Below, in pieces: positions 50,197 through 60,395 of a stretch of 64,000 bases of DNA (position 1 is the stretch's first letter; the number at the start of each line of letters is the position of its first letter). The position numbers and the translations under genes were made by a program. Source of the stretch: Natroniella acetigena (lineage in GTDB: Bacteria > Bacillota > Halanaerobiia > Halobacteroidales > Halobacteroidaceae); contig NZ_JALKBX010000004.1 of NCBI RefSeq assembly GCF_023227745.1, forward strand, positions 1 to 64,000. The letters run 5' to 3'. The notes below the pieces were generated by a model. It saw only the letters and a list, made by a program, of their open reading frames with translations. It did not search any database and was not told the DNA's origin.

Positions 50197-51573
50197 ATGA
50201 AATTATGGGATGGAAGATTTTCTGAAAGTACTGATCAATTAGTGGAAGAGTTTAATGCTTCAATTGGGTTTGATTATAAATTATATCAATATGATATTCA
50301 AGGAAGTATTGCCCATGCTAAGATGTTAGCTAAATGTGATATTATTTCAGTGAAAGATAAAGACCAGATAGTGGCAGGATTAAAGGAGATCTTAGCTGAA
50401 ATAGAAGCAGGTAATTTTGAGTTTACAGTTGAGTTAGAGGATATTCATATGAATATTGAGCGAAGGTTGATTGAAAAGATAGGAAAAGTAGGCGGAAAAC
50501 TACATACAGCACGGAGTAGAAATGATCAGGTTGCTTTAGATATTAGATTATATTTAAGAGATCAGATTGAACAGGTTACAGAATTAATTAAGAATTTACA
50601 ATTGACATTATTGGAGTTGGCTGAAGTAAATATCGAGATTATTATGCCTGGTTATACTCATCTGCAGCGGGCTCAACCGATTAGGTTGGCCCATCATTTG
50701 GTAGCTTATCAACAGAAACTAAAACGTGATCAGCAGCGATTAGCTGACTGTTATCAACGGGTTAATGTTCTACCATTAGGATCCGGGGCATTAGCTGGTA
50801 CTAAATTTCCAATTGATCGTGAATATGTTGCTCAAGAATTAAAATTTTCTGAAGTTAGCCAAAATAGTTTAGATGCGGTCAGTGATCGAGATTTTATTAT
50901 TGAGTTTTTAGGTATTGCTGCTACGGTAATGATGCACTTAAGTCGATTGAGTGAAGAGTTGATCTTATGGTCATCTTCTGAATTTGAATTTGTGGAGATA
51001 GATGATGCTTTCTGTACTGGAAGTAGTATCATGCCTCAAAAGAAGAACCCAGATATTCCTGAATTGATTAGGGGCAAGACTGGCAGGGTGTATGGACATT
51101 TAATGCAATTGTTAACTACTATGAAGGGGCTTCCATTGGCATACAATAAAGATATGCAAGAAGATAAGGAAGGTCTATTTGATACTGTAGATACTTTGAA
51201 AATAAGTTTAGAAATCTTCGGACGAATGTTAGCTAATACTAGTTTTAATCAACACCAGATGAAAGAAGCTACTGAGGGTGGTTTTGTTAATGCTACTGAT
51301 GTTGCTGATTATTTAGTAGATAAGGGAGTGCCTTTTAGGGAAGCTCATGAGATAGTAGGGAAGGCAGTTTTATACTGTATTGAGAATAAGAAGAATCTAT
51401 CAGATTTAGAGTTAAAAGAATGGACTGATTTTTCTGATGTATTTGGAGAGGATATCTATGATGCTATTGCAATTGAGAATTGTGTGGATGCTCGAGATAC
51501 GATTGGTGGACCAGCACAAGAAGAAGTTGAACGGGTAATTGCTCAAGAAAAAGGAATAATAGATACTGAGTAA
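50197..51573 (+). CDS. argH: argininosuccinate lyase
   Basis: Cleaves argininosuccinate to arginine and fumarate; 458 aa. [35 protein letters not shown] and the signature [20 protein letters not shown] are intact. Third gene of the argG-GNAT-argH operon. Confidence 0.96.
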   Translation: MKLWDGRFSESTDQLVEEFNASIGFDYKLYQYDIQGSIAHAKMLAKCDIISVKDKDQIVAGLKEILAEIEAGNFEFTVELEDIHMNIERRLIEKIGKVGGKLHTARSRNDQVALDIRLYLRDQIEQVTELIKNLQLTLLELAEVNIEIIMPGYTHLQRAQPIRLAHHLVAYQQKLKRDQQRLADCYQRVNVLPLGSGALAGTKFPIDREYVAQELKFSEVSQNSLDAVSDRDFIIEFLGIAATVMMHLSRLSEELILWSSSEFEFVEIDDAFCTGSSIMPQKKNPDIPELIRGKTGRVYGHLMQLLTTMKGLPLAYNKDMQEDKEGLFDTVDTLKISLEIFGRMLANTSFNQHQMKEATEGGFVNATDVADYLVDKGVPFREAHEIVGKAVLYCIENKKNLSDLELKEWTDFSDVFGEDIYDAIAIENCVDARDTIGGPAQEEVERVIAQEKGIIDTE

Positions 51574-51602
51574 ATAAATCTAGGTAACTGGATTGTTAAA
51601 TT

Positions 51603-51640
51603 AAAAAGGGGGTTGGGACTTAGGTCCTAACCCCTTTTAA
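51603..51640 (+). terminator. intrinsic terminator after argH
   Basis: AAAAAGGGGGTTGGGAC pairs with GTCCTAACCCCTTTT. Confidence 0.92.
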
Positions 51641-51644
51641 TCAT

Positions 51645-51740
51645 ATTGTTTAGGAAATTATGTTTTTCAAAGGTTGTAGGTAACTTTTTTAATTTTGCTT
51701 TTACTTATTCTTAACCTTAGACTTAGCTTACTCTATTCTT
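51645..51740 (+). repeat. dispersed repeat family B, copy
   Basis: GGAAATTATGTTTTTCAAAG, GTTGTAGGTAACTTTTTTAA and TTAACCTTAGACTTAGCTTA match the other copies. Confidence 0.7.
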
Positions 51741-51879
51741 TTAGCAGCAATTCCCTTTTAAAACTTTAATTTTTGTGATAGAATGGTTAATATCCTTTTT
51801 TAGATAAAATTGATTAATCTTTGGATTATGACTCTTTTGCAATATAATAGAAAAAAGGCAGGTAGGAAGGAGGATTAAA

Positions 51880-52179
51880 ATGAGTAAGGATAATAAATAT
51901 CGGGCTAATAAAATAAAGCGAGAGCATACAATCATAGAAGATATATTACCTTTATTAGAAAATTTATCAAAATTAACCATTGTTAAAAGTATAATTCCTG
52001 GTCGAATTAATCGGCGTGGTGGAAGTGGTATTCCTCCTCATTTGAAATTGAAGTATAATACACCTAGTGGGATCAAAGTTTTAGCTAAAAATAGCTCTTC
52101 GATTCAGGAGGTTTTTGTAGTAACAGATGAACCTGATCAAGCAATGAAGGTAATGAAAGAGCGAAAGCTTGTTAAATAG
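51880..52179 (+). CDS. DUF2103-like small basic protein
   Basis: 99 aa, basic. EHTIIEDILPLLENLSKLTI and KSIIPGRINRRGG, then LKLKYNTPSGIKVLAKNSSS, resemble the DUF2103 family, described as predicted metal-binding or nucleic-acid-associated. Function unknown. GGAAGGAGGA precedes the start; a terminator-like hairpin follows. Confidence 0.7.
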   Translation: MSKDNKYRANKIKREHTIIEDILPLLENLSKLTIVKSIIPGRINRRGGSGIPPHLKLKYNTPSGIKVLAKNSSSIQEVFVVTDEPDQAMKVMKERKLVK

Positions 52180-52185
52180 AGGATA

Positions 52186-52228
52186 ATGGTATTACTGATT
52201 TTTAACTCGGTAATGCCATATTTATATT
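52186..52228 (+). terminator. terminator after the DUF2103 gene
   Basis: ATGGTATTAC pairs with GTAATGCCAT (about 52210), followed by ATTTATATTTT. Confidence 0.6.
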
Positions 52229-52440
52229 TTAAAGGATATTTGGTGGTAATCTAGAAGTAATAAAAGGAATAATAATTTATAGTTGATAATTGAGAGTTGA
52301 AGATCAAGTCCATAAAATCAAAGGTTTTGAAGGTTTTTAACTATCAATTATCAATAAAAAGTAAGGTGACTAGAAAATTATGTGTTAAGTTGACGCATAT
52401 GATAGTCGACTGAAAAATGAAATGAGGAGGTGTCTTTATA

Positions 52441-53568
52441 GTGAGAAGGAATAAAAAAACTATAAGTATACTGTTGTTAGTTTTTGTTTTTATGATGACT
52501 AAAGTTGGCTTTGCTAGGAGTTTAGCTTTTGAAAATTATAAGCAAGCAGTAATGGCTTTTGAAAGTCAGGATTGGCCCCAAGCTAAACAACATTTGGATC
52601 AAGTTATTTTAAATGACTTATCTTATTCAGATTATTTAGCCAAGTCAATTTATTTGAAGAGCTTATTGTTGGCAGCAGAGATCGAACGGGATATCAAGCT
52701 GAAGGAAGCTTTTAAAGCTGGCGAAGAAGAGTTGGATTTTGCTCAGGAAGAGCTGAGGGAAGAATTTAAGGTGCAAGCAGATAATTATCAACTGCAGGCA
52801 AAAAGAAGAGTTGATACTTTACTTGGGTTGGCTAATTATTTAGCTGCCAACTTACCGCCTGTTGAAATTGATATTGATTTACCACATAATCGAAGAAGTT
52901 ATGACCAGCAAACTTTAGAACGAATTAAGAGTGGAGAAGTGGTAGCTGAAGAGAGTTTAAAAGAACTAGAAGAAAGAGTTTTAGCACAAGGGGTTTATGA
53001 TTATTTAAATTTGACTGTGGGGACTAAAACTGATATTTTTGATAATAAGTTTGTTATAAGAGCTGAAGAAGGGGATAGCTTATTTAGTTTAGCTAGGAAA
53101 TATGATATTCCACTACAGTTGCTAGTTGGGGTAAATAATCAGCTTCAGAATCCAAATCGGATTTATCCAGGACAGCGAATTTATATTCCTCAAGTGGAGA
53201 ATTACTACATAAATTATCCGGCTTACTTTTACTATTTATCTCATGTTAGTTATCAAGCTAATCAAAGAAGAAGAGAAGAAATCTCTGAGTTGGTTGAAAA
53301 GGCTTATCAGTTAACATCTAAAGATGATGAACCAAGACTGGATGAGGAGTCTAAAGGATTAGCTGCTTTGATGAGGCTTGATGAATATGAGGCAAGGATA
53401 GTTGAAAAGAGAAAGACTATTGAAGAACTGGAAGGTAACTATCAATTTTTGTTACACGAGGTAGAAGAGTTAAGAGCGAATTTAAATGAGGATGAAACAG
53501 AAGATAAGCAAGAAAAAAATCAAAGAGAGAATGATTTTGATCCTACTCAGGGATCATTAGATTATTAA
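52441..53568 (+). CDS. secreted LysM-domain protein, 375 aa
   Basis: GTG start after GAGGAGGTG. Signal peptide (about 1-25, ending FAR). Residues 28-170 are helical and repeat-like (AFESQDWPQAKQHLDQVILN resembles a TPR), then one LysM domain (FVIRAEEGDSLFSLARKYDI to YPGQRIYIPQ, about 205-250), then a charged coiled-coil C-terminus. Likely a cell-wall or spore-envelope associated protein; specific role unknown. The leader contains the 50-nt tail of element A. Confidence 0.8.
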   Translation: MRRNKKTISILLLVFVFMMTKVGFARSLAFENYKQAVMAFESQDWPQAKQHLDQVILNDLSYSDYLAKSIYLKSLLLAAEIERDIKLKEAFKAGEEELDFAQEELREEFKVQADNYQLQAKRRVDTLLGLANYLAANLPPVEIDIDLPHNRRSYDQQTLERIKSGEVVAEESLKELEERVLAQGVYDYLNLTVGTKTDIFDNKFVIRAEEGDSLFSLARKYDIPLQLLVGVNNQLQNPNRIYPGQRIYIPQVENYYINYPAYFYYLSHVSYQANQRRREEISELVEKAYQLTSKDDEPRLDEESKGLAALMRLDEYEARIVEKRKTIEELEGNYQFLLHEVEELRANLNEDETEDKQEKNQRENDFDPTQGSLDY

Positions 53569-53596
53569 ATTAAGCTTAAAACTCCTCATTTTGTTA

Positions 53597-53830
53597 ATTG
53601 AGTTGACAGTTTACGGTTTACAGTTTACAGTTAAGATCAAAATATTAAGATCTTAAAATCCATGAAAAGACTTAAAATTATAGGTTTAGAGTGGTTTTGA
53701 TTTTAAGGTCTTCCTTCGGGTTCTTTGAACCCTTCGTGATGAAAAAATCCGCTCTTAGATTTTTTCTATCCATTGTCAATTGTCAATTTTGTACATTGTA
53801 AATTGAAGTTAAGCTTTATATCAATTAAGA
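53597..53830 (+). mobile_element. MITE-like element A, copy 5 (partial)
   Basis: Lacks the left hairpin; begins AATTGAGTTGACAGTTTACG and has the interior TTATAGGTTTAGAGTGGTTT common to all copies. A hairpin module is inserted (53713-53744, stem GGGTTC/GAACCC). The right side is replaced by an ATTGTCAATTTTGTACATTG arm. Confidence 0.8.
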
Positions 53831-53957
53831 AGAGTCTAGTTAGAAAAATATATTAAATTGACACATATAAATTGTTTATTATAGATTAGTTTATCTATTA
53901 AATAAAAAATTTATCCGAGGAATTTATTCCTCGGATTTTGAAATAAGGGGGAGATGT

Positions 53958-54407
53958 ATGAAACAGTATATAGGTTTTTTATCTATAGTATATATTATAG
54001 CTATTATTGTTAAATTAAAGGATAGTACGAAAAGTTTTGAAAGTTATATTGATGAACATGAAGATATTAAGTCTCAATTAAAACTGATTGGACAACAAAA
54101 AAATCCTTTTTTAATGTTAAAATTAGTTAATTTTACCTTCTATTTATTCTTGATTCTATATTACATAGCTAACTCAATCTTATTTGGAAATTATTTTTTG
54201 CTGCAGATTTTAAGTTATGGACTGATCTTAATCTGTCTCTTTAAATTAAGTCAAAAATTAGTGATAAGTTCTGTTGATGATTTTGAAGCAAGAATTAAAT
54301 ATGATAGGAAAGATTATAATAAAAAGCAAAGATTAAAGTTAATTTTGGGATTGTTGGAGTTTGCATATGCTTTTAATGCTCTATCATTACTCAGTTTGTA
54401 TCACTGA
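53958..54407 (+). CDS. integral membrane hypothetical protein, 149 aa
   Basis: Not recognised. Three or four hydrophobic segments (YIGFLSIVYIIAIIVKL; NFTFYLFLILYYIANSILFG; FLLQILSYGLILICLF; C-terminal LGLLEFAYAFNALSLLSL) separated by charged loops. AAGGGGGAG precedes the start. Convergent with the small minus-strand gene. Confidence 0.7.
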   Translation: MKQYIGFLSIVYIIAIIVKLKDSTKSFESYIDEHEDIKSQLKLIGQQKNPFLMLKLVNFTFYLFLILYYIANSILFGNYFLLQILSYGLILICLFKLSQKLVISSVDDFEARIKYDRKDYNKKQRLKLILGLLEFAYAFNALSLLSLYH

Positions 54408-54410
54408 TTT

Positions 54411-54584
54411 TTATTTTAGTTTTTCATTAAATTCTTTTGTATTAACAATGGCTTTGAGTAAGTTGATGACACCATCTAATTCATCTTCTTTGATATATCT
54501 AACATCTTTTGTTTCTTTATTTTGAATTCTTTTGAGATCAGTTACTATCTGTTTTAGACCATTTAAATTTGTATAGTCTAGCAT
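54411..54584 (-). CDS. small hypothetical protein, 57 aa
   Basis: ATG 54584 lies 8 nt after a perfect AAGGAGGA. The product MLDYTNLNGLKQIVTDLKRI, then QNKETKDVRYIKEDELDGVI and NLLKAIVNTKEFNEKLK, is helical and charged with heptad-like hydrophobics. No family recognised. It is below the usual ORF size cutoff. Confidence 0.65.
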   Translation of the reverse strand: MLDYTNLNGLKQIVTDLKRIQNKETKDVRYIKEDELDGVINLLKAIVNTKEFNEKLK

Positions 54585-54702
54585 ATTAATTATCCTCCTT
54601 AGTAATGAATTTATTTATATTGTTTGTCAAAATTATATTAATGATGTTAGTAAAAATAGTTATTAAATTATAATATTTGTAAAAGAATTGGAGGGGGAAA
54701 TA

Positions 54703-55812
54703 ATGAAAAGTGATATTTATTTTTGTAATTTAAGGGCCAACAATAAAAAAGATAGTTTAGTCAATAAATTGGCTAGGCTATTTGAAGAAGCAGGCTTTGA
54801 TCAATTAGTAGATCAGGATGATTTATGTGGGATTAAACTCCATTTTGGTGAACAAGGAAATAATGCTTTTATTAGACCGCTCTTTGTCAGGAGGATAGTT
54901 GAGAAGATTAAAGAAGAAGCAGGGAAGCCTTTTTTAACAGATGCTAATACCTTATATTCAGGAGCAAGGGCCAACTCTGTAGATCATTTAAATACAGCAA
55001 TAGCTAATGGATTTGGTTATTCTACAGTCTTAGCACCTTTAATTATTGCTGATGGGTTAACTGGGAAGAACTTTTCGGAGGTAGAGATAGATGGAGAACA
55101 CTTCAGTTCAGTTAAGATTGGTAGTGAAATTGTACAAGCAGATGGGATGATTAGTTTGGCCCACTTTAAAGGGCATGAATTGACAGGGTTTGGTGGAGCG
55201 ATCAAGAATGTAGGAATGGGATTAGGTAGTAGAAGTGGAAAGCAGATGATGCATGCTGCTGTGGAACCAGAGGTTGCTAGTGCGGAATGTATTACTTGTG
55301 GTAAATGTAAAGAATGGTGTTCTCAGGATGCTTTTGTAATTAATGAGGTTAGTGAAATAGATTTAGAGAAGTGTATAGGTTGTGGGGAATGTGTAGTAAC
55401 CTGCCCGACAGATGCTATTTCTGTACAATGGGATGATGCCCCAGTTACTGTCCAAGAAAGGATGGCAGAGTTTACTTTAGGAGTGGTCAAAGGTAAAGAG
55501 GAAAAAGTAGGATATATAAATTTTGTACTCGATATTTCACCTGATTGTGATTGCTGTGGTTGGACCGATCAACCGATTGTCAATGATATTGGGATCTTAG
55601 CTGCTAAAGATCCAGTAGCAATCGATCAAGCATCTGCTGATCTTGTCAATCAACAACGGGGTAATCAAGATAGTGCGTTAGTAAAGAATTTTGCTCCTGG
55701 TGAGGATAAATTTAGAGGTGTTCATCCTGAAGTAGATTGGGAGGCTCAGTTAAGGCATGGAGAGAAGATTGGTCTAGGGAGTCGAGAATATAATTTAATC
55801 GAAATTGATTAA
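54703..55812 (+). CDS. DUF362 protein with two 4Fe-4S ferredoxin motifs
   Basis: 369 aa. The DUF362 domain (SDIYFCNLRANNKKD, GIKLHFGEQGNNAFIRP, AHFKGHELTGFGGAIKNVGM) encloses a bacterial ferredoxin module: CITCGKCKEWC and CIGCGECVVTCP near residues 192-233. A second cysteine cluster (CDCCGW) follows. Probably an iron-sulfur redox protein; partners unknown. ATG 54703 follows GGAGGGGG. Confidence 0.85.
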   Translation: MKSDIYFCNLRANNKKDSLVNKLARLFEEAGFDQLVDQDDLCGIKLHFGEQGNNAFIRPLFVRRIVEKIKEEAGKPFLTDANTLYSGARANSVDHLNTAIANGFGYSTVLAPLIIADGLTGKNFSEVEIDGEHFSSVKIGSEIVQADGMISLAHFKGHELTGFGGAIKNVGMGLGSRSGKQMMHAAVEPEVASAECITCGKCKEWCSQDAFVINEVSEIDLEKCIGCGECVVTCPTDAISVQWDDAPVTVQERMAEFTLGVVKGKEEKVGYINFVLDISPDCDCCGWTDQPIVNDIGILAAKDPVAIDQASADLVNQQRGNQDSALVKNFAPGEDKFRGVHPEVDWEAQLRHGEKIGLGSREYNLIEID

Positions 55813-55892
55813 TGTTAAATTAAACTAAATTTGGATTGTCAAACAAAATTGTTTTGAATTAAGGGGCTAAATAGTATATAATAGATTTAGAT

Positions 55893-55924
55893 AAAGGCAG
55901 CAAGTTGACTTGCTGCCTTTAGTT
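55893..55924 (+). terminator. intrinsic terminator
   Basis: AAAGGCAGCAAG pairs with CTTGCTGCCTTT, then AGTTT. Confidence 0.8.
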
Positions 55925-56023
55925 TATAAATTTGAGCTTAATTTAGCTAAAGCAGTATTATAAATTTAACTTATATTGTTATAATAATAATTGATATAAT
56001 CTTAGAAGGAGTGGAGTTAGATA

Positions 56024-57349
56024 ATGCTCAAGGTAGGTCTATTAAGTTTAGGATGTTCAAAAAATCAAGTCGATTCCGAAATTATGTTAGGTTTAATTGA
56101 CGAAGCAGGTTATCAAGTCGTAGATAATTATAATAATTCAGATGTACTGATTGTCAATACTTGTGGATTTATTGATGATGCTAAAGAGGAGTCAATTAAT
56201 TCGATTTTAGAGCTGGCCCAGTATAAACAAGATGGTGCTTGTGAATTATTAATAGTAACTGGGTGTTTAGCTCAGAGATATAGCCAAGATTTGGAGGAGC
56301 AAATTCCAGAGGTTGATGCTATTTTGGGAACAGGAAATTTTGATCAGATTGTAGAGGTAATTGAGGAAAGTTTAGAAGGAACAAGAAAAGTAGAAGTTGA
56401 GAACCCGGATTTTGATTATGATCGCTACTTGCCTAAAAATAATTTAAGCCCTAACTATACTGCGTACCTGAAGATAGCAGAAGGTTGTAATAATTGTTGT
56501 TCTTATTGTGTGATTCCTCAATTGAGAGGGTCTTTAAGGAGTAGATCAATCGAAAAGATTGTCGATGAAGCACAAAGGTTGGTCCAGCAAGGGGTTAAAG
56601 AGATCAATATTATTGCTCAGGATATTACTCAGTATGGAATTGATCTATATGGTGAATTTAGGTTGATTGAGTTATTGAAGGAATTGGTCAAAATTGAAGA
56701 TATCGAATGGTTCAGATTATTATATGCATATCCTAGCCATTTAACTGATGAATTGATTGAATTAATAGCAACTGAGGATAAGCTCTGTAATTATCTTGAT
56801 TTGCCAGTTCAACATGCTGATGCTGCAATTAGAGAAAAGATGAACCGAACTGGTAGCAAAGATGATATTTTAGCTGTGATTAAGAAGTTACGGGCCAAAA
56901 TACCAGATATCTCATTACGAACTTCTTTAATCGTAGGTTTCCCTGGTGAGACAGAAGCAGAGTTTAAAAATTTAATCGACTTTGTTACAGAAGCAGAATT
57001 TGATCGGTTAGGAGTCTTTACTTATTCGCAAGAAGAAGGAACTCCAGCTGCTGAAATGACTGACCAAATTCCAGAAGAAATAAAAGAAGAGAGATATGAA
57101 GAGATTATGAAACTGCAACAAGAGATTTCTTATCAAAGCAATCAAGATTGGGTTGGTAAGCAGGTGACTGTCTTAGTAGAAGAGGTTCAAGCTGAAGAAT
57201 CACCATTAGTAGTCGGTAGAACTGAGCGAGATGCACCAGAGATTGATGGAGTTGTATATGTTAAGGATTCAACTGCAGAAGTTGGTGGGTTGATTGAAGT
57301 TGAAATTGTTGACGCCTATGAATATGATTTAATGGGAGTGGAGGTTTAA
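56024..57349 (+). CDS. rimO: ribosomal protein S12 methylthiotransferase
   Basis: Radical-SAM enzyme methylthiolating an Asp of ribosomal protein S12; 441 aa. N-terminal UPF0004 cluster Cys11, Cys47, Cys81; radical-SAM cluster Cys155, Cys159, Cys162 in CNNCCSYC; C-terminal TRAM domain (VLVEEVQAE to EVEIVDAYEYDLMG). LLSLGCSKNQVDSE separates it from MiaB. Overlaps pgsA by 1 nt. Confidence 0.95.
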   Translation: MLKVGLLSLGCSKNQVDSEIMLGLIDEAGYQVVDNYNNSDVLIVNTCGFIDDAKEESINSILELAQYKQDGACELLIVTGCLAQRYSQDLEEQIPEVDAILGTGNFDQIVEVIEESLEGTRKVEVENPDFDYDRYLPKNNLSPNYTAYLKIAEGCNNCCSYCVIPQLRGSLRSRSIEKIVDEAQRLVQQGVKEINIIAQDITQYGIDLYGEFRLIELLKELVKIEDIEWFRLLYAYPSHLTDELIELIATEDKLCNYLDLPVQHADAAIREKMNRTGSKDDILAVIKKLRAKIPDISLRTSLIVGFPGETEAEFKNLIDFVTEAEFDRLGVFTYSQEEGTPAAEMTDQIPEEIKEERYEEIMKLQQEISYQSNQDWVGKQVTVLVEEVQAEESPLVVGRTERDAPEIDGVVYVKDSTAEVGGLIEVEIVDAYEYDLMGVEV

Positions 57350-57891
57350 TGAAGTTAAATTTGCCCAATAAATTGACATTAATTAGAATTCTATTGGTTC
57401 CGATCTTTATGGCTTTTTTATTATTTCGTTTTGAAGGCTATCAAACATATGGGAGATACATTGCTGTAGGGGTCTTTATAACAGCTGCTATTACCGATGG
57501 AGTAGATGGTTATATTGCCCGTAAGAGAGGATTGGTTACTAAGTTAGGAAAGTTTATTGATCCTTTGGCCGATAAGTTATTGATTTCGGCTGCTTTAATC
57601 GCTTTAGTGGACTTAGGAGATATTACAGCTTGGCCCGCTATTATTATTATTGGACGTGAATTTGCTGTGACTGGATTACGAGTATTAGCAGCTTCAGAAG
57701 GAATTGTAATTGCTGCTAGTAATTTAGGGAAGTATAAAACTAATGCTCAGATCTTTGCAGTGATAGCAATTATGATTAAATTACCTTATGCTAACTTGCT
57801 ATTATGGATTGCTGTATTGTTAACTATTATTTCTGGGTTGGATTATTTAATAGAGTTTAGAAAATTAATTAAGGATGATAATAATGGATAA
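57349..57891 (+). CDS. pgsA: CDP-diacylglycerol-glycerol-3-phosphate 3-phosphatidyltransferase
   Basis: Makes phosphatidylglycerol phosphate; 180 aa with four or five helices. LPNKLTLIRILLVPIFM start and the CDP-alcohol motif DGVDGYIARKRGLVTKLGKF followed by IDPLADK are diagnostic. Followed by its phosphatase pgpA with 8-nt overlap. Confidence 0.95.
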   Translation: MKLNLPNKLTLIRILLVPIFMAFLLFRFEGYQTYGRYIAVGVFITAAITDGVDGYIARKRGLVTKLGKFIDPLADKLLISAALIALVDLGDITAWPAIIIIGREFAVTGLRVLAASEGIVIAASNLGKYKTNAQIFAVIAIMIKLPYANLLLWIAVLLTIISGLDYLIEFRKLIKDDNNG

Positions 57892-58324
57892 ATTAATCAG
57901 GTTATTAGCAACAGGATTTAATAGTGGCTTTAGTCCAGTAGCTCCAGGAACAGTTGGAACTGTAGTAGGACTGGCTTTGACTTGGCTGTGGTTAGTACTT
58001 GGTTTTGAAATCAATTTTCCTTTAGTCTTTATTTTAATTATAGCAGGAACTTATCTTGCAGATAAAGCTGAAAAATTCTTTGGGGAGAAGGATGCCCAAC
58101 AGATTGTGATTGATGAAATTGTTGGCTTTGTAATTGCAATTTATGGCTTAGGGAGCAATATGTTGATCCCTGCATTTGTTTTATTTAGATTATTTGATAT
58201 TTTAAAACCACCTCCAATTGATAAGTTTCAAGAATTGGAAGGTGGAGTTGGAGTTATGGTTGACGATATTTTAGCTGGAATTATGGCTAATTTATTATTA
58301 AGGTTAATTTTATTCTTTGTTTAA
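57884..58324 (+). CDS. pgpA: phosphatidylglycerophosphatase A
   Basis: Removes phosphate from PGP to give phosphatidylglycerol; 146 aa. GFSPVAPGTVGTVVGL, KDAQQIVIDEIVGF, LFRLFDILKPPPI and GGVGVMVDDILAG are family motifs. ATG 57884 preferred over the in-frame codon at 57875. Confidence 0.93.
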   Translation: MDKLIRLLATGFNSGFSPVAPGTVGTVVGLALTWLWLVLGFEINFPLVFILIIAGTYLADKAEKFFGEKDAQQIVIDEIVGFVIAIYGLGSNMLIPAFVLFRLFDILKPPPIDKFQELEGGVGVMVDDILAGIMANLLLRLILFFV

Positions 58325-58353
58325 GAGTACAGCTTTTGGTTGTACTCTTTTTC
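58325..58353 (+). terminator. intrinsic terminator after pgpA
   Basis: GAGTACA pairs with TGTACTC, then TTTTTC. Confidence 0.8.
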
Positions 58354-58382
58354 AGTGAATTTAAAAAAAGAGGATGATCTAG

Positions 58383-60395
58383 ATGGATTATAAAGAGAGT
58401 AAGTACTATAATAGCAAGCAACTCAGCTGGCTTAAATTTAACAATAGAGTGTTAGAAGAGGCCCAAGATGAATCTAACCCATTGTTAGAACGGGCCAAAT
58501 TTTTGTCAATAACTGCCTCTAATTTAGATGAATTTGTAATGGTTCGGGTAGCAAGGTTGAAAAAGAGGGTTGACTCAGGGGTTGATAAGCAGGATAAAGC
58601 AGGTTATAAGCCACAACAGCTATTACTTGAGCTGTTAAATGGAATCCATAGTTTAGTTGCTAAACAGTACAGTTGTTTTGCTGAGCTTTTGAATAATCTA
58701 GAGCAGGAAGACATTCTTTTTACTAAAATTGAAGATTTAACAATGAAACAGAAGTTGTTTTTAGATGATTATTTTGCAGAAACTATCTCTCCCATCTTGA
58801 ATCCACTAATAATTGAGCAAGGTTCTTCCCTTTCATTCTTATCGAATAAAACTTTGTACTTAAGTGTACGATTAAAAAGTAAAAATTCTAAAGAGTCATC
58901 CTCTAAGCAAAAAGAGAACTTTTCTATAGTTAAGTTACCAACTACTTTATCTAGAGTTATTGAGCTTCCTACTGCCCAAGAGGATAAAAGAGTCTTTCTT
59001 TTATTAGAAAGAGTGATAGAAGAGTATATAGATTTATTATATTCTGATTATCAAGTTGAAGCTGTAAATGCTTTTAGAATTACTAGAAATGCTGATATTG
59101 ATATTGATCAGGAAGCTCAAGATTTATTATTAGAGATGAAAGATTACTTAAGAAGGAGAGAAAGAGGTTTCCCAGTACGGCTTGAAGTTGAAGAAGAGAT
59201 GGATGGTCAATTGAAAGAGTTTTTATTAGGATCTTTAAAGCTGAGTGAAAGTGATACATATGAGGTTGCCGGGCCAATTGATCTGACATTTTTGCTGGAG
59301 TTTAGTCAATTAGAAGGATATGATCATTTAAGATTTGAACCATTAGTGCCTCAGTCTGCTCAGGATTTTGATGGTTATGATGATATTTTCACCCAGATTA
59401 ATGAACGAGATCGATTGGTCCATCATCCGTATGAATCTTTTGAGCCAGTGATTGAGTTGGTTCGCCAAGCTGCAGTTGATCCTAAAGTAATCGCCATTAA
59501 GCAGACAATTTATAGGGTTAGTGAAGACTCCCCAATTATTGATGCACTGCTCAAGGCAGTAGAGAATGGTAAGCAGGTTACTGTATTTGTAGAGTTGAAA
59601 GCAAGGTTTGATGAAGAGAACAATATTTCACTGGTCAAAAAGCTGGAGAATGCAGGTTGCCATGTTCTCTATGGTTTAGCTGGATTAAAAGTACATGCCA
59701 AAGCATTATTAGTTGTTAGAGAGGAAGATGAAAGGATTAAGCGGTATGTGCATCTGGGTACAGGAAATTATAATGATCAGACTGCTAAGGTATATACAGA
59801 TTTTAGTATGTTTACTGCTAAAGATGATTTTGGTAGAGATGTTGCAAAGCTATTTAATTTCTTAAATGGTTCTTTAGAATCACCTGATTGGAGAAAGATA
59901 ACAGTAGCTCCATTCAATTTACGATATAATTTTACTAAATTGATTAGAAATGAGATCGAGCAAGTCAAATTGGGCAAAGAAGGGCGAATAATTGCTAAGA
60001 TGAATGCTTTGGTTGACCAAAAGATTATTACAGAATTGTATTCTGCTTCAACAGCAGGGGTTAAAGTTGATTTAATTATTAGGGGAATTTGCTGTTTATC
60101 TCCTGGACTGAAAGGGTTGAGTGAAAATATAAGGGTAATTAGTATTGTAGGTAGATTTTTAGAGCATAGTAGGGTCTTTTATTTTGAGAATGGAGGAGAA
60201 GCGAAACTCTTTCTAGCCAGTGCTGATTGGAGACCACGTAATTTAAATCGAAGAATAGAAGTTTTATTTCCAGTTGAGGAAGAAAAGTTAAAGAAAAGAA
60301 TTATTAATATCTTAGAAATACTTTTGAGTGATACAGTTAAAGCTCGTAAGCAGCAGCCAGATGGAAGTTATCAACGACCCTCTTCCCTTCCATAA
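58383..60395 (+). CDS. ppk: polyphosphate kinase 1
   Basis: Polymerises phosphate from ATP; 670 aa. SWLKFNNRVLEEAQDE start, LDEFVMVRVARLKKRV, catalytic HAKALLVVREE and HLGTGNYNDQTAKVYTDFS, and the C-terminal NRRIEVLFPVEE are intact. Monocistronic between terminators. Confidence 0.94.
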   Translation: MDYKESKYYNSKQLSWLKFNNRVLEEAQDESNPLLERAKFLSITASNLDEFVMVRVARLKKRVDSGVDKQDKAGYKPQQLLLELLNGIHSLVAKQYSCFAELLNNLEQEDILFTKIEDLTMKQKLFLDDYFAETISPILNPLIIEQGSSLSFLSNKTLYLSVRLKSKNSKESSSKQKENFSIVKLPTTLSRVIELPTAQEDKRVFLLLERVIEEYIDLLYSDYQVEAVNAFRITRNADIDIDQEAQDLLLEMKDYLRRRERGFPVRLEVEEEMDGQLKEFLLGSLKLSESDTYEVAGPIDLTFLLEFSQLEGYDHLRFEPLVPQSAQDFDGYDDIFTQINERDRLVHHPYESFEPVIELVRQAAVDPKVIAIKQTIYRVSEDSPIIDALLKAVENGKQVTVFVELKARFDEENNISLVKKLENAGCHVLYGLAGLKVHAKALLVVREEDERIKRYVHLGTGNYNDQTAKVYTDFSMFTAKDDFGRDVAKLFNFLNGSLESPDWRKITVAPFNLRYNFTKLIRNEIEQVKLGKEGRIIAKMNALVDQKIITELYSASTAGVKVDLIIRGICCLSPGLKGLSENIRVISIVGRFLEHSRVFYFENGGEAKLFLASADWRPRNLNRRIEVLFPVEEEKLKKRIINILEILLSDTVKARKQQPDGSYQRPSSLP

